Positions 1 through 10,830 of a stretch of DNA of 64,000 nt are shown in pieces. The position numbers and the translations under genes are program-made. The notes beneath the pieces were generated by a model. That model searched no databases and had not been told where the DNA came from. It saw only the letters and a program-made list of their open reading frames with translations. Source of the stretch: Neoscytalidium dimidiatum (Eukaryota > Ascomycota > Dothideomycetes > Botryosphaeriales > Botryosphaeriaceae); contig CM074697.1 of assembly GCA_037367355.1 (NCBI GenBank), positions 3,906,001 to 3,970,000 on the forward strand, read 5' to 3'. The stretch's first letter is position 1. Each line of letters begins with the position of its first letter.

Positions 1-95
1 ATGATTTCATGCCTCCAGAGAAGTTGGAGGAGCTGATTGGTGCCGAGCGGGCGGCAGAGTTGAATTGGTTGTTGACTAAGGCCCCTGAGGCGTGA
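1..95 (+). CDS. 3' end of an unidentified protein-coding gene
   Basis: An open frame enters from the left edge (codons from position 3) and stops at the TGA at 93-95. The last 30 residues are charged and look helical, ending in ...NWLLTKAPEA. There is not enough sequence to recognise a family, and the start lies outside the window. The frame is supported only by protein-like composition and a clean stop, so a chance frame is possible. Confidence 0.45.
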   Translation, partial: DFMPPEKLEELIGAERAAELNWLLTKAPEA

Positions 96-1529
96 CACCG
101 ACGATGGGTCTGGTAGGGAGCATTGCTGTAAGCAGCATAATCTGCTGTGCTCTTTGACCAATTCAGCCTGATAACATTGCAATGCCACCGTTGCGGAACA
201 AGCGGTGGGGAGCCGCATTAGGCTGGGCATATGGAGTCTCTTGTGGCACTCCATTGTAACTTGTAAGTTCGGACACCAGTGAGCATCGTCTTCCAGTGGA
301 TATACGACTACAAAGCTCGACATTCCGCCGGAAGGTTGGGACAAAAGAGGCTGTCAAAGATTTCATGAGCTTCTGGTTCTGAATTCAAGCAGCCACGCTC
401 ACGAACCCTGTCGAGGGCAAGAAAGGCTGGATTGCAGCCTTAATCGCGATTGCTCCCGGTTGGAATCAGACTTTGCTCCAGACGAAATATGAAAGTCAAT
501 AATTGTTAAGATTTATGCTTGCTGCAGAGGCTCGGTTGGAGCATAACGGACAAAATGCTCCTCATGCTCCAACCGTCTCCCAAATGGGTGGTTGTGTGAA
601 GTTCCTGTGCTAAAAATAGCGAGCGAGGGGGTATGTACGTGCGACGATGCATAAGGCTGCCGGGAAGGAGCTGCTGGACTGATTCTCAGGGCATGCCGGG
701 CTGTTTCAACAGAACGACGTCGGACCACTCTCTATATTGATTCTAGCATAGAAGGTAAGCTTAAGTCTCCAGATGACATGGTCCAGCTGACGGATATGTC
801 GATGAGGGTGGTTCGACCGGGCTGTAGAGTTTTTCCCGTTTCGCTGCCCGGCTTGGCATGCAGAGTGGATGCTGTGTTAAGATCGACAAGAAACGACGAG
901 TGCCCTCTTAGTCCATCCCATCCTTCCGTGGGCACGCTTTGCGCCGACTTATTCGCGCATCCGTCGCCCTCAAGCTCTTTGCTTCTCCGCACCTGGCCGT
1001 ATTTTCATTTCCGGCTGTTCCGAACATCGTGAGCTTCTTCGCCGTCTTGACGTCGGGCACACTCAATCGGAGAGCAGCGCTAGCAACCTGCAATTTCGCC
1101 TGTGTTTGTATCCCATGGGTGCCCCTTTCTGCTGCTTTAGCGTTTCCGCTTGCTACCCCAGACGCCGACACCGCATCGAGCCACTGCCGCCTCGCCATAG
1201 GCCGCCCAAAAGCTTATCTCCTACCGCCCCTCGCCGCTAGCAACGATGACCCCATGACTGCTGGACCTGCCTCTTTCAACCCTCCGTCCATACACCGCTG
1301 ACCATGCGCCATTATGCTTTGCAGCAATCTCTTGCCCCATACCGGCATGGCCATCAGCCGCCTGGGCGCTCATCACGCTCATGTCGTGACCCTGTCGATG
1401 CGGGTAATGGTTGATCACGCCCTGTTCCTGGACTTTAAATAAATTCCACCCCGCTCCCCTGCCGGTCCGCTCGTTGCTGTAGATTCGTCGCCTTCTGCAG
1501 CGTCGTCTCTGCATTCGTTCATTTTCGCC
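96..1529. other. Intergenic region upstream of the GH92 gene
   Basis: No convincing gene was found. Open frames here are short, overlap one another on both strands and match nothing I recognise. The right part is pyrimidine-rich and is presumably the promoter and 5' leader of the mannosidase gene. Confidence 0.5.
1434..1445 (+). promoter_or_regulatory. TATA-like element of the GH92 gene
   Basis: A TTTAAATAAATT stretch lies about 85-95 bp upstream of the GH92 start codon and is followed by a pyrimidine-rich leader. This is a reasonable position for a fungal TATA element. The assignment is by sequence only. Confidence 0.4.
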
Positions 1530-4289
1530 ATGGGTCTAAAGCACCTCTCCGCTCTTTTGCTGGCCGCGCTCAGCGCGCCGCCCGTATACGCCCAATATGA
1601 TGCTCTTCAGTATGTGGATCAGTTGATCGGCAGCAGCAACGGAGGTGCGTTTCAAAACACCTGGTCATGAAACACGGCGCTGAGAAAACCATCAGGCAAC
1701 GTCTTTGCTGGCGCATGCCTTCCATATGGAATGGTACGTCTTCTCTGATTAGAACATCACCATCGGCTTCGTGGTGCAACTCCTCGAACTTACATAGTTC
1801 GCTTGCTGAAGCTACCTTCAGGCCAAAGCTGTCGCGGACACGGATTCACAAAGCAATCAAGGCGGGTTCACTTCTGATGGAGCCAATATCACCGGCTTTA
1901 GCCAAATGCACGACTCCGGAACTGGAGGCAGCCCATCACTCGGACTTTTCTCCTTGTTCCCGTACGCCAGCTGCCGGGGAGACGACGTCAATAATTGTGT
2001 TTTCCCAAAGCGAGCCAGAAGGACCCAGTACCGGAATGATTCGCTACAGGCCAGCCCCGGCTTCTTCGGCCTAACGCTCAACAGCGGCGTCCAGGTTGAA
2101 ATGACTGCTGCTCAGCACACCAATCTCTTCCGCTTCACTTTCCCGACTAATTCAGAGGGCAGTCCACTGATTCTCTTGGACCTAACCGACCTTTCGGATT
2201 CGCGCCAGGACAACGGGACCATCACTGTCGATGCCGACACGGGGAGGATGTCTGGAAACGCTCGTTTCCTTCCCAGTTTTGGCCAGGGCAACTACGTTGC
2301 CTATTTCTGCGCTGATTTCCAAGGTGCCACCATCCGCGACAACGGAATTTTCGCCAACAGCAGGGCCAGCGCGGACGTCAAGAATCTGACCATTTCTCGC
2401 TCAATCAACGGATACCCTCTTCCCGGAGGAGGTTTCATCCGGTTTGAGAGCGGATCAAGTGAAGTCTACGCACGCGTAGGTGTCAGTTTAATCAGCGAGC
2501 AGCAAGCTTGCAATAGTGCCGAATCGGAAATCCCGGACTTCGATTTTCAAGGCACGCAGGACGCGGCGGTCGAAGAATGGAGACAGAAGCTTAGTCCTAT
2601 TCGGGCTTCTACCAACAACGTGAACCGTGATCTTCTCGTCAACTTCTACAGTGGTATCTATCGAACCTTCGTTAACCCTCAGGATTATACTGGCGAAAAT
2701 CCTCTGTGGCAGAGCGATGAACCTTACTTTGACTCATTCTATTGTATTTGGGACCTCTTCCGTTCGCAGACACCGTTCTTAACCATCGTGGACCCGGTTC
2801 AGGTATCGAGAATGGTGAGAATTTAACAGATGAGTATTTCCGCAATAGTAAGCTTACAGAAGCTTAGGTCCGTTCCCTCATCGACACATACAGGAACGTT
2901 GGCTGGCTTCCGGACTGCCGGTAAGTCTCGCACTTCACGTTGTGAATCCTATAGAGTGACCTAACACAAAGTAGTATGACCTTGAACAAAGGCTATACGC
3001 AAGGTAAATACCTCAAGGTCTTCCAACTGGACACCATCTGACAGGTTGCAGGTGGATCAAATGCCGACGTCATTCTGGCTGATGTGTATTTGAAGGGCGT
3101 GAGGGACGGCATTAACTGGGATGATGGTTATGCTGCTGTTGTAAAAGATGCGGAAGTCGAACCTTATGACTGGTGCTGTCAAGGCCGTGGTGGTCTCGAC
3201 AGCTGGAAGTCACATGGCTATATCCCTGTGGAAGACTTCGACTACAAGGGATTTGGCACCATGACCAGGAGTGTCTCCCGGACCCTTGAATACTGCTACA
3301 ATGACTTCACAATCTCCGAGCTAGCCGGTCGAATCGGCAACCTAGCGTCCGACGTCGAGAAGTACCAGGAGCGCAGTGGCAACTGGCAGAATCTCTTCAA
3401 GGAAAATCAGACGTCCTTCCTGAATGGCAGCGACACGGGTTTCGTCGGCTTCTTCCAGCCGCGCTACCTCAACGGCACCTGGGGCTTCCAGGACCCGCTG
3501 CGCTGCAGCAACATCGACCCGTTCCCCAACAGCGTGTGTAGTCTGCAGAACACGGCGGGCGAGACATTCGAGTCGTCCATCTGGGAGTATTCGTTCTACG
3601 TGCCGCACGACCAGGCGGCGCTGATCACGGCGTTCGGTGGACCATCCGAGTTCGTGCGGCGGCTCGAGTACCTGCACGACACGGAGATCACGTACATCGG
3701 CAATGAGCCGTCCTTCCTGACGGTGTTTCAGTACCACTACGCGGGGCGGCCGGGGCTCTCGGCCAAACGCAGCCACTTCTACATCCCGGGATTCTTCCGC
3801 ACCACGCGCGACGGGCTGCCCGGCAACGACGACAGCGGCACGATGGGCGCTTTCGTGGCCTTCTCCATGATGGGACTGTTTCCCAATCCGGGCCAGGACG
3901 TCTACTTCATCACCCCCCCGTACTTCGAGTCCGTCAACATCACCCACCCGCTCACCAACAACACCGCGACTATCCGCAACGTCAACTTTGATCCGGCTTA
4001 CGAGGCCATCTACATCCAGAGCGCCACGCTCAACGGCGAGCCCTACACCAAGAACTGGATTGACCACTCCTTCTTCACTGAGGGCAAGGAGCTTGTGCTC
4101 ACGCTGGGTAGGAACGAGAGCGCGTGGGGCACCCGCGTCGAGGACTTGCCGCCGAGCTTGAGCGAGTACCAGGGCTTCAACGAGAGCGTGGCGGGCGCGG
4201 GCAGCAGGCAGTCGACAGTGAGGAGAGGTGCGCCGAGGCACCCCATGGCAATGAATTTCTGGCCAGAGGGGAAGGTTGTTGGGTTTTAG
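1530..4289 (+). CDS. Secreted glycoside hydrolase family 92 alpha-mannosidase
   Basis: Six exons give 821 aa: 1530-1644, 1696-1733, 1822-2814, 2868-2920, 2975-3003 and 3052-4289. Every junction is GT...AG and keeps frame. The start gives a signal peptide (MGLKHLSALLLAALSAPPVYA), followed by the family N-terminus with a GGNVFAGACLPYGM block and SQMHDSGTGG. The C-terminal domain carries NKGYTQGGSNAD, DGINWDDGYAAV and the motif GNDDSGTMGAF, whose aspartates are part of the catalytic site in GH92. GH92 enzymes are calcium-dependent exo-acting alpha-mannosidases, many with alpha-1,2 specificity, that trim mannan or N-glycans. Secretion suggests action outside the cell or in the secretory route. 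Length is normal for fungal GH92 and nothing is broken. The linkage preference cannot be told from sequence. Confidence 0.93.
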
Positions 4290-5016
4290 TGGGGTGGTGG
4301 TTGGTAACCGTCGGACGAGTGTGTCCTTGTTTCTGCCCATGGCTGAGTGGCTGTGCGGCGCGATGGCTGGGAGCCGGCGTCTTACTGGCCAGATTTTAGA
4401 CTTGGAAAAAGAGTTCTTTTTTTTTTTTTAGGACTGAACGGATTGCTGTGTGTGAGTGACTATGCTGTGTACAACACGTGCGTTCTAGTGATAGCCTGTA
4501 TGTCGACATACCACAAATATGATGCTCCCTAGATCTGTGAAATCTCATATTGAAGCTAATCTCAAAGTTTAATTAGAGAATTCGAGGCCGATTAGTCAAA
4601 CATAAATTGAATGCCCTTTCAATGACATCACTTGTTCCGCAGCCGTGTGTAATATACATTTGTTTAGGCTACAGATTAATCAGAAGAAGCAGCAATGTAA
4701 CGTTGATCATGTAGCCGTTCTTCCTCCTCTCGTTAATTAGCCATTAGCTCTGCACTAGGTACGTCTGCTCAAGAGCGGCGGGCAAAAGTTCACAGGCAGG
4801 TGCGGTGGAATACGTGTCCGCAAAAAGACGTCTCCACCACCGCATTATACTGTTCCCACGGCCGCAGCGTTCCGCCGGCTGCAGGTCATCCTAGAACGTG
4901 TTATAATTTCTATCCTAATTAAGCAGTTGAAATGATCTGCTATACATCCCTGCGTTTGTACGGCCACTTGCTCTGTCTGTTTGGACTTCATTCGACTGAT
5001 CGAATGCGTCCTGGTA
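4290..5016. other. Intergenic, AT-rich, with a T13 tract
   Basis: This is the 3' flank of the mannosidase gene and of the next minus-strand gene, which converge here. A run of 13 T lies at 4417-4429. No gene was found. Confidence 0.5.
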
Positions 5017-5772
5017 TCAAACCTCATAATCCTGCCAGCTGCAGAATGCCGTGAGGTAGGTGATGTACCTATCCAGTGCGCCGATAATACCTGCGTTCTC
5101 CTCATAATAAAGGTGGTAATCCAGAGCTGCATTCACAAGATCCGGGAGGAGGTCGTTCATACTTTCAAGGTTTTGCAGAAGGGCGTCCATATTACGGATC
5201 CGAATCCGAACATCGCGTGCCGCGTCCTCGTCCTCATGCCTTGCTACCGAATCTTCTCTATTGACGAGCCTGGCGTACTGCTCATTCTCCAGCCTTACGT
5301 ATTCCTGAAAGAGGGTCTGACTTTCCCTTTCTAGCGCGGCAGCGTATCGAAGAAGGCTCGCAACTATTCTCCATGCTCTAGCGTTGGCTTGATGCTCGCG
5401 CCGTATCAAATCGCAACGGTGTGCTAGTCGTAGAGCGTGGTTAGCATTTCGGTGGGGCGGGAAGTCTGGAGGGAGACCGTCAGTGCAATTTCCCCGCCAG
5501 CTGCTGCCGGAATTGTAGCCCTCTTCTGCTGAATCACCGCCATTATGGCTCCTGTCCTCTGAGTCACCGCTGCCGGAAATATCGCTCTCTTCTGAGTTGG
5601 TGCTTCTGAATTCGTCGCAGTGGATATTTCTGGCTCTTCCGGTAAGGTCGCTGGCGCTGTTATCAAGCTCGTCGACTATGTTGTTGAGGTCATTCATCAT
5701 GTTACTATTGAAGGGGCTTCCGCTGGAGATGACGCCCTCGAATCTCTCACTGTCGCTACCGCGTTCTGACAT
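5017..5772 (-). CDS. Acidic, helical hypothetical protein
   Basis: An uninterrupted 251-aa frame with ATG at 5772. The N-terminal half is rich in Ser, Asp, Glu and Asn and probably disordered (ISGSGDSEDRSHNGGD). From about residue 105 the protein becomes Leu/Ala/Glu/Arg-rich and is predicted helical, with long charged stretches such as LERESQTLFQEYVRLENEQY, then an acidic helical end. There is no signal peptide or membrane segment. I do not recognise a family. The same broad design (helix plus acidic linker) occurs in the RING protein at 12.8-13.5 kb, but without a RING here. It reads as a real gene because of its length in a GC-moderate region and its consistent composition. Confidence 0.6.
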   Translation of the reverse strand: MSERGSDSERFEGVISSGSPFNSNMMNDLNNIVDELDNSASDLTGRARNIHCDEFRSTNSEESDISGSGDSEDRSHNGGDSAEEGYNSGSSWRGNCTDGLPPDFPPHRNANHALRLAHRCDLIRREHQANARAWRIVASLLRYAAALERESQTLFQEYVRLENEQYARLVNREDSVARHEDEDAARDVRIRIRNMDALLQNLESMNDLLPDLVNAALDYHLYYEENAGIIGALDRYITYLTAFCSWQDYEV

Positions 5773-6632
5773 TCTCTTCCCCTTCAGATGGCGTTATACG
5801 GTATGGGAAGCCGGATGTGGATCCTCAATATGTATGCTTGAGAAGGCTTAGGCTTGAAAATTTCGTAGGAGGCGAGGCGACGATAAAGTTAATACAAGCT
5901 CTGTTCTTGAGCTTCGCGAATAAAGCTTGAAAATGCACTTGAAGGAATCACGTAGCTCGTGCATGCGCTGATGAGTCGTTGACAAACGTTGAAGCACGTC
6001 ACTGGGTGGCTGAAGATAGCGCAAAACCTTGGGGGGCCAGAAATTCATCGGCTGAGTCTGATGCACCGACCGTTCCATAGGGTATGTCCTTCAGCGATCG
6101 ACAAGCGGCGTGTGTAAACACCACTGCCACGGCTTCATGAACGAGTCTAGGGTCGTTACGCACCACATTTGGAAGTAGATTACTGATCGCAAACTTAACT
6201 TCTGTGCGCAGTACACCTGCGATCGAGTACAAAGGCGATATTGGTCCGGAACCTATTGCTTCCGTAGACGATGCAGGGAAACACTTCCCCATGGGTGTGC
6301 ACGAGCTCAGGCCGTGGAGGGACAATTAGTAATAGAATTCCCTCCAGCCGATAGGGAATTGTCGTTGAAAATTCAGTTCTGTCATGACACGAGAAATTGT
6401 ATCCCTAACGTTAAGTATAGGCGGAAATAGAATCGGCGGGATGCGCTGTTTTAGCGAGTGAGCCCTTACGTTAGGTGGACGCGGAGCCAAGGAGGAGCCG
6501 GGCTAGGGAAATGCCGAACATTGACATGGCCCACGCCCTACGGTCGCCATATAAACTCCACCAAATTCCCCGAATTTCCCGGACTATCACTCGGCAGCTG
6601 CTCTTCGTTCCTGGAGTCTGGAACTGTTCATC
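5773..6632. other. Intergenic between divergent genes
   Basis: This separates the minus-strand acidic protein from the plus-strand arrestin-like gene. A minus-strand open stretch at about 6002-6292 (from an ATG near 6292) could be a gene fragment, but it has no recognisable domain and I do not call it. Confidence 0.4.
6549..6556 (+). promoter_or_regulatory. TATA-like element of the arrestin-like gene
   Basis: ATATAAAC occurs about 80 bp upstream of the ATG at 6633, in a good position for a core promoter. Confidence 0.4.
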
Positions 6633-7913
6633 ATGTTTTCCCTGCCAAAATTCGCCCGCTCGGACGCGATGAATTTCACGATTCAGCTAAGTAGCAAAGG
6701 CGTCGGTTCTCGCTGTGGGGTGTTCTCTTCAGGAGATTCTCTAAATGGAGAGATTATTATTGATGCTTTGGATGATGTTCATGTTGATGACATAGACGTC
6801 TCTTTCGTAGGTATGTGCATGGGCTGACTTGAACGAGGTTTCAAGTTACAGACCAAGTTGACTGTACCTCCAGGTTATTCTCAAACGCGAGGCGATTGCT
6901 CAGCCTTACCGGTAGCGTCGACATCCGAAAAAGAATTCCTGCATCTTAAGCAACCAATCGAAAAGTCTCCGAAGACATCTTTGGCTTTCAAATCACGACA
7001 GACCTACATATTTCCTTTCAACTTCGTCATTCCGGACTATCTTTTGCCAAGCTCCTGCTCGTGCCGCTCGAACACTTCCGAAGACCACCTCCTTCCGCCA
7101 CCTACCATGGGTGGTCATCAATACTTGGAAGGCGTTGCGAGACCCCTAGATGATCCAACACCAGATATGGCATTGGTTGTTTACGAGATAAAGGTCAAGG
7201 TGCTGCACAGCAAGCATCAAGGGCAGGGGATACTGGAACGTTCCTCGCGCAGGGTGTGTGTCATTCCACAGTTCCCTGAGACGCCGCCACTCTTTCTTGA
7301 GAAGAACTCTGAGTACTGCCTTCGCCAGGAGAAGGATATCAGTCGTGGGATCCTCAAAGGAAGACTTGGCTGCCTGGTGATGGAGGCGCAACAGCCGGGT
7401 GCTGTCGGAAGTGGGCTGTACAGTGCAACAGGGTCAGTGGCACCTACGACAGTGACTCTGCGATTTGATCCTGTCTCCGAAGACGACGCTCCACCTACGC
7501 TCGAAAACATACGAACAAAGATCCAGGCCATAACGATATTCCGATCTGGGCCGCTCGTGACATCCGGCGGCAGACGGACAGCTTATACCTCGGAAAGATC
7601 CTATTCCGAAACGATCCCACTGACTTCACTCTCCGTCAGTGGAACTAGATGGCAGAAATACTCGGCAGACTCGGCACACCAACAGCTCGCTGCTGGCGAA
7701 AGAACGGACACGGTTGCACCCTCAAGCATGTACAGGGGAGGCTGCTTCTACTTGGTCAAGTTATCAATCCCGGTCCAGCTTCCAGATAACAAAGCGCTTG
7801 TTCCAACATTTAATTCCTGCTTGGTATCTCGATTATACCGTCTTGACATGACTCTCAGTCTTTCTTCCACGTCTTCATTGGCTCTGCGCGTCCCTCTCCA
7901 GATTTGCAGATAG
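6633..7913 (+). CDS. Arrestin-like (alpha-arrestin N-fold) protein
   Basis: Two exons. Exon 1 starts at ATG 6633 with a beta-strand-rich start (FTIQLSSKGVG...GDSLNGEIIIDALDDVHVDDIDVSF), typical of an arrestin N-terminal domain. The intron is either 6807-6851, which retains TKLTVPPG, or 6811-6873, with the stronger donor GTATGT. Both keep frame, so about seven residues are uncertain. Exon 2 runs to the stop at 7911-7913. It contains TYIFPFNFVIPDYLLPSSC, a PMGGHQYLEG-like PPTMGGHQYLEGVARP, YEIKVKV and a beta-rich C-terminus ending LRVPLQIC. The protein is about 400 aa, the short arrestin-like class common in filamentous fungi. Family members act as adaptors, often for ubiquitin-dependent sorting of membrane proteins. 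I see no clear PPxY motif, so a Rsp5 adaptor role is not supported directly. Confidence 0.72.
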
Positions 7914-9706
7914 CTTGCTTCGTCTAGTAGCTCATGACTTTACTTTTATACATAATGAGTACATGTATCTATCATACCACGCCATGTTAGTTGCAGCTAT
8001 TATACAAATGAAAACCCAGCCGTAGTATAGAATATTCATGTGTCTGAACATGTAGTAAAATAAGCATTACTTAATCGTATTTTGTCTTGCTGCATTCTGT
8101 CACGTCAGACCTTACAATATGGCCGGCAAGCGGGGCCCCGAAGTCGGAGATTTTCATTGCGCTACTTGATTGAACAGACGCGATGACTATTGGCTCCGCC
8201 ATCCGGACATCGCACTTGTTCAGTGCCCTCGTCGAACGGATGCCACTGGAACCCTCCAGGCAGTCATAAAAGCGACCAAAACATATAGTTTAGTCATCGC
8301 AATCTTGTCCTAGTTGTTTCCGAGAAGTGAGAAGCATCCTGTCTAACGCTTAAGTAGTAAACTCCTCACATGAGATCTACTCGAGTAGCGTCTCTAATGA
8401 ATACAGCTGCTGATCGGTATAGGGGAGAATTTCTTCTTCGTATCGCACGCAGGTCCGTAGGTCTTTCGTGATACTAATTAGACTTTCTAGGTTGCCTCGA
8501 TAGCGTTCTTGTTTTTCTCGTTGCTTCTCCACACCCCGCTACAGTCCGTGCTCCTTCCGTTCTCGAGCCCGCTGCTTGCATCTTGATAGCCCATCTTCTC
8601 CACCCTTCGGAACGTCAAGCCACGCTACATACTCACCACGAATGGTAGCAGTCGTTTGTCTCCTCGCCCTATTGCATTGCTTACGCAGTTCCTTCGCTCT
8701 TCGGCAGATGAGTTTTTTTTTTTTTTTTGACGTGTGCTTCCAACTCCACGCATATTATTGACAGAAACACCCTCAGTATTGCCTCAATTTCCTCGTATGG
8801 ATCATAGATCTGCCCGCCGTTCTCAGGATTGATGATGTATTTTATATCTTCCAAGTTTAATGAATATGAAATTATCAAAAAAAAAATTTTAGTCATCCTC
8901 TGAAATATTGGAGACATGGCGGATTTGTATTGCAGGCAAGTCTGGTTGAGTCTTGTCGCTCTTTATAGGGTCAAAGGGGACTGCAAAAATATAACAACAT
9001 TTTGACATGTCACAGGATCCGAGTACTTGATGAAACGTTTCCAATGAGAAATCACAAGGACATTTATTTTGATTGAGGGTAGTGTTCACAAGCCCCACCG
9101 CCAAATAACCTTAAAAGCTTTGACTTCAACACCCCCATTTTTGAATTACTACAAGAGGCTTCAAACCACCAAGCACAAGTGGAAGAGTCATTCGTTCCGG
9201 TGTCTACTGTGTCAAAGGGTCAAACTCATTGGTCCATCGCCTACGACCGTGCACGATAGAATCCGAATGGAATCACGCCTTACGAGTGAATTCTCGGAAA
9301 TGTCGCATTCTTCAAACCTCATGCAGATGCGGAGCTAGATGAAGTATCGCAATCTACTTTTAGAAATGGCAATCTGGTTCGTCACTGACCGCGCTACGCA
9401 GCGGTGCTATACTTAGTCAACCCGAAAAACGAGACTTGGGTGCGTACGCGTCGTGGATAAGGCTGAACGGATCGCATCCGAATACGAATAGCGAGGTATT
9501 CGCATCGTCAATGCGCTCCCGCATCAACCAGCCACCAAGTCTGGGCAAAGAATATGTTGATTAGAAAAGCAGCTTGATTTCTCGTTGTCGTTGTGTTATT
9601 CGACTTCATCCTCAACTTCATCCTCTCCCTCTCCTCTCCTCCATCACGAGCAAAAGAAGGCAATTTGTTTTTATACTCCTCAAAAAATCGACACCCGAGG
9701 CTCGAG
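7914..9706. other. Intergenic with a probable gene relic
   Basis: A 1.8-kb gap between two plus-strand genes. Apart from the minus-strand relic described separately (8383-8917) I see no intact gene. A minus-strand open stretch at 8889-9104 may belong to the same relic. Confidence 0.45.
8383..8917 (-). pseudogene. Relic of a coiled-coil gene, frameshifted at an A16 tract
   Basis: Reading the minus strand from 8917 gives protein-like sequence (LNLEDIKYIINPENGG, YDPYEEIEAILRVFLSI) up to a run of 16 A (plus-strand T at 8713-8728). Beyond the run, a one-base shift opens a long Arg/Lys/Glu-rich helical frame (RRAKELRKQCNRARRQ ... KQREKQERYRGNLESLI ... YTDQQLYSLETLLE) that ends in TAG near 8383. 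It is interrupted once by an in-frame TAG around 8535. One homopolymer slip plus one nonsense codon suggests a decaying gene. A spliced living gene or an assembly error in the homopolymer cannot be excluded. I do not recognise the family. Confidence 0.4.
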
Positions 9707-10775
9707 ATGCAGGCTCTAAAGAACTTCTTCCAATACTCTCCTATTTTCGATCCTCGATGGACCCTTGCTGTGCACATCATTCAGCTGGTGCTGATAGTGG
9801 CAGCTGTCTCTCTTACTGGTGCGCGGATGTTGATGAACGTGCCAAGAACTAGGGCAAATACGATGGCCCTGTCCATGGTCAGTAACTGGCCTATACCATT
9901 AATGCTCCACTCAAACTAAGATAATCCAATCCTATAGGGAGCGAAATCACTGATCATCATCTTCTACCAAATTTTGACCACACACGTTGCCAGGTTCAAG
10001 AAGTGGGCGAGCTTGAAAGCCAACGCAATTCTCAACTCTCTTGAGGTCGTCTTCTGGGCGGCGGTAATGTTCCTTGTCTTTAGGGCAAACATGAACTCCT
10101 GCTCCGGCGTCAGTTGTGCCCTGAGCTGGGCCGTGGTCGTATTGGCCGCCATCCTTCAGTACGTTTTCACCCACCCCCAACCTTGTGTCGCGGACGTAAC
10201 TGCTACGAACGATTTTTGCTAACAGAACGCCTCGCTATAGCATGCTCGCTTTCCAGACGGCGGTGGTGTCTATCTGCGACTTCCGGTACTTCCGCAGATA
10301 TAATGTACCTCGTTGTACGCAGAAGGAAGCCGAACTCCAGAACACACAGTCTGTTTAACACTTCATAGTGGGCAAGACGGCTGAACACGGTGCAGCTGGA
10401 CACGTGGAAGCTGGACACAAGGGAGCGGGGCCGAAAGCGGCTGTACGACGGGTATCGGCAGATAGGGCATCTGGACACAGGATGTCAACCATTCCGGCAA
10501 ACAGGACAACAGAATACGGGGCGCCTGGACCTATGACATCTGAATACACGGCACCAGGATACATGGTTCCTGTATATATGGCACCTGGACATCGGGACCA
10601 TCGGCATAGAGAGCATGGGCATAGGCATTCTGGACATAGAGAAGCTGGATATAGAGAAGCTAGCCACAGGGCTGCTGAACACAGGACTGCTGGACACAGA
10701 CAACATGGACATAGACACTCGGGACATAGACAATCCGGACATCGGGAATACGGGGCACAGAGAATATGGACGTAG
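9707..10775 (+). CDS. MARVEL-like four-helix membrane protein with repetitive His/Arg tail
   Basis: Preferred model: exons 9707-9877, 9938-10158, 10241-10314 and 10369-10775, 290 aa, all GT...AG and in frame. The first three exons encode four hydrophobic segments in MARVEL spacing: WTLAVHIIQLVLIVAAVSL, SLIIIFYQILTTHVA, LEVVFWAAVMFLVF and LSWAVVVLAAIL...MLAFQTAVVSI. If the third exon is read on without splicing it stops at TAA 10356-10358, giving 169 aa. That TAA lies inside a 54-bp intron candidate with donor GTACGC, a TTTAACAC branch-like sequence and acceptor TCATAG. Splicing it joins the protein to a 135-residue tail of five-residue units with a G-H-R core. MARVEL proteins organise plasma-membrane or eisosome-like domains and often have variable cytosolic tails. 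Membrane identity is firm; the tail is an inference. Confidence 0.7.
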
Positions 10776-10830
10776 GGAATATGGACATCGCCCTGCTGGA
10801 TACAGGATAGCCGGGTACAGGGAATCTGCT
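10383..10830 (+). repeat. Degenerate 15-bp minisatellite (five-codon unit)
   Basis: About 25 to 30 diverged copies of a unit close to CTGGACATAGGGAAN follow one another, mostly at exact 15-bp spacing, with a few 14- or 16-bp copies that shift register. Units are clearest from 10570 to 10830, for example CTGGACATAGAGAAG, CTGGATATAGAGAAG, CTGAACACAGGACTG and CTGGACACAGACAAC. Read in the frame continuing the upstream membrane protein they give repeated x-G-H-R-x. In another frame they give repeated L-D-x-x-x. The period being a multiple of three keeps several frames open. Confidence 0.85.

Noticed and set aside
3342..4340. Minus-strand 332-codon frame opposite the GH92 gene
   Set aside because: Antisense shadow of the highly conserved GH92 C-terminal exon.
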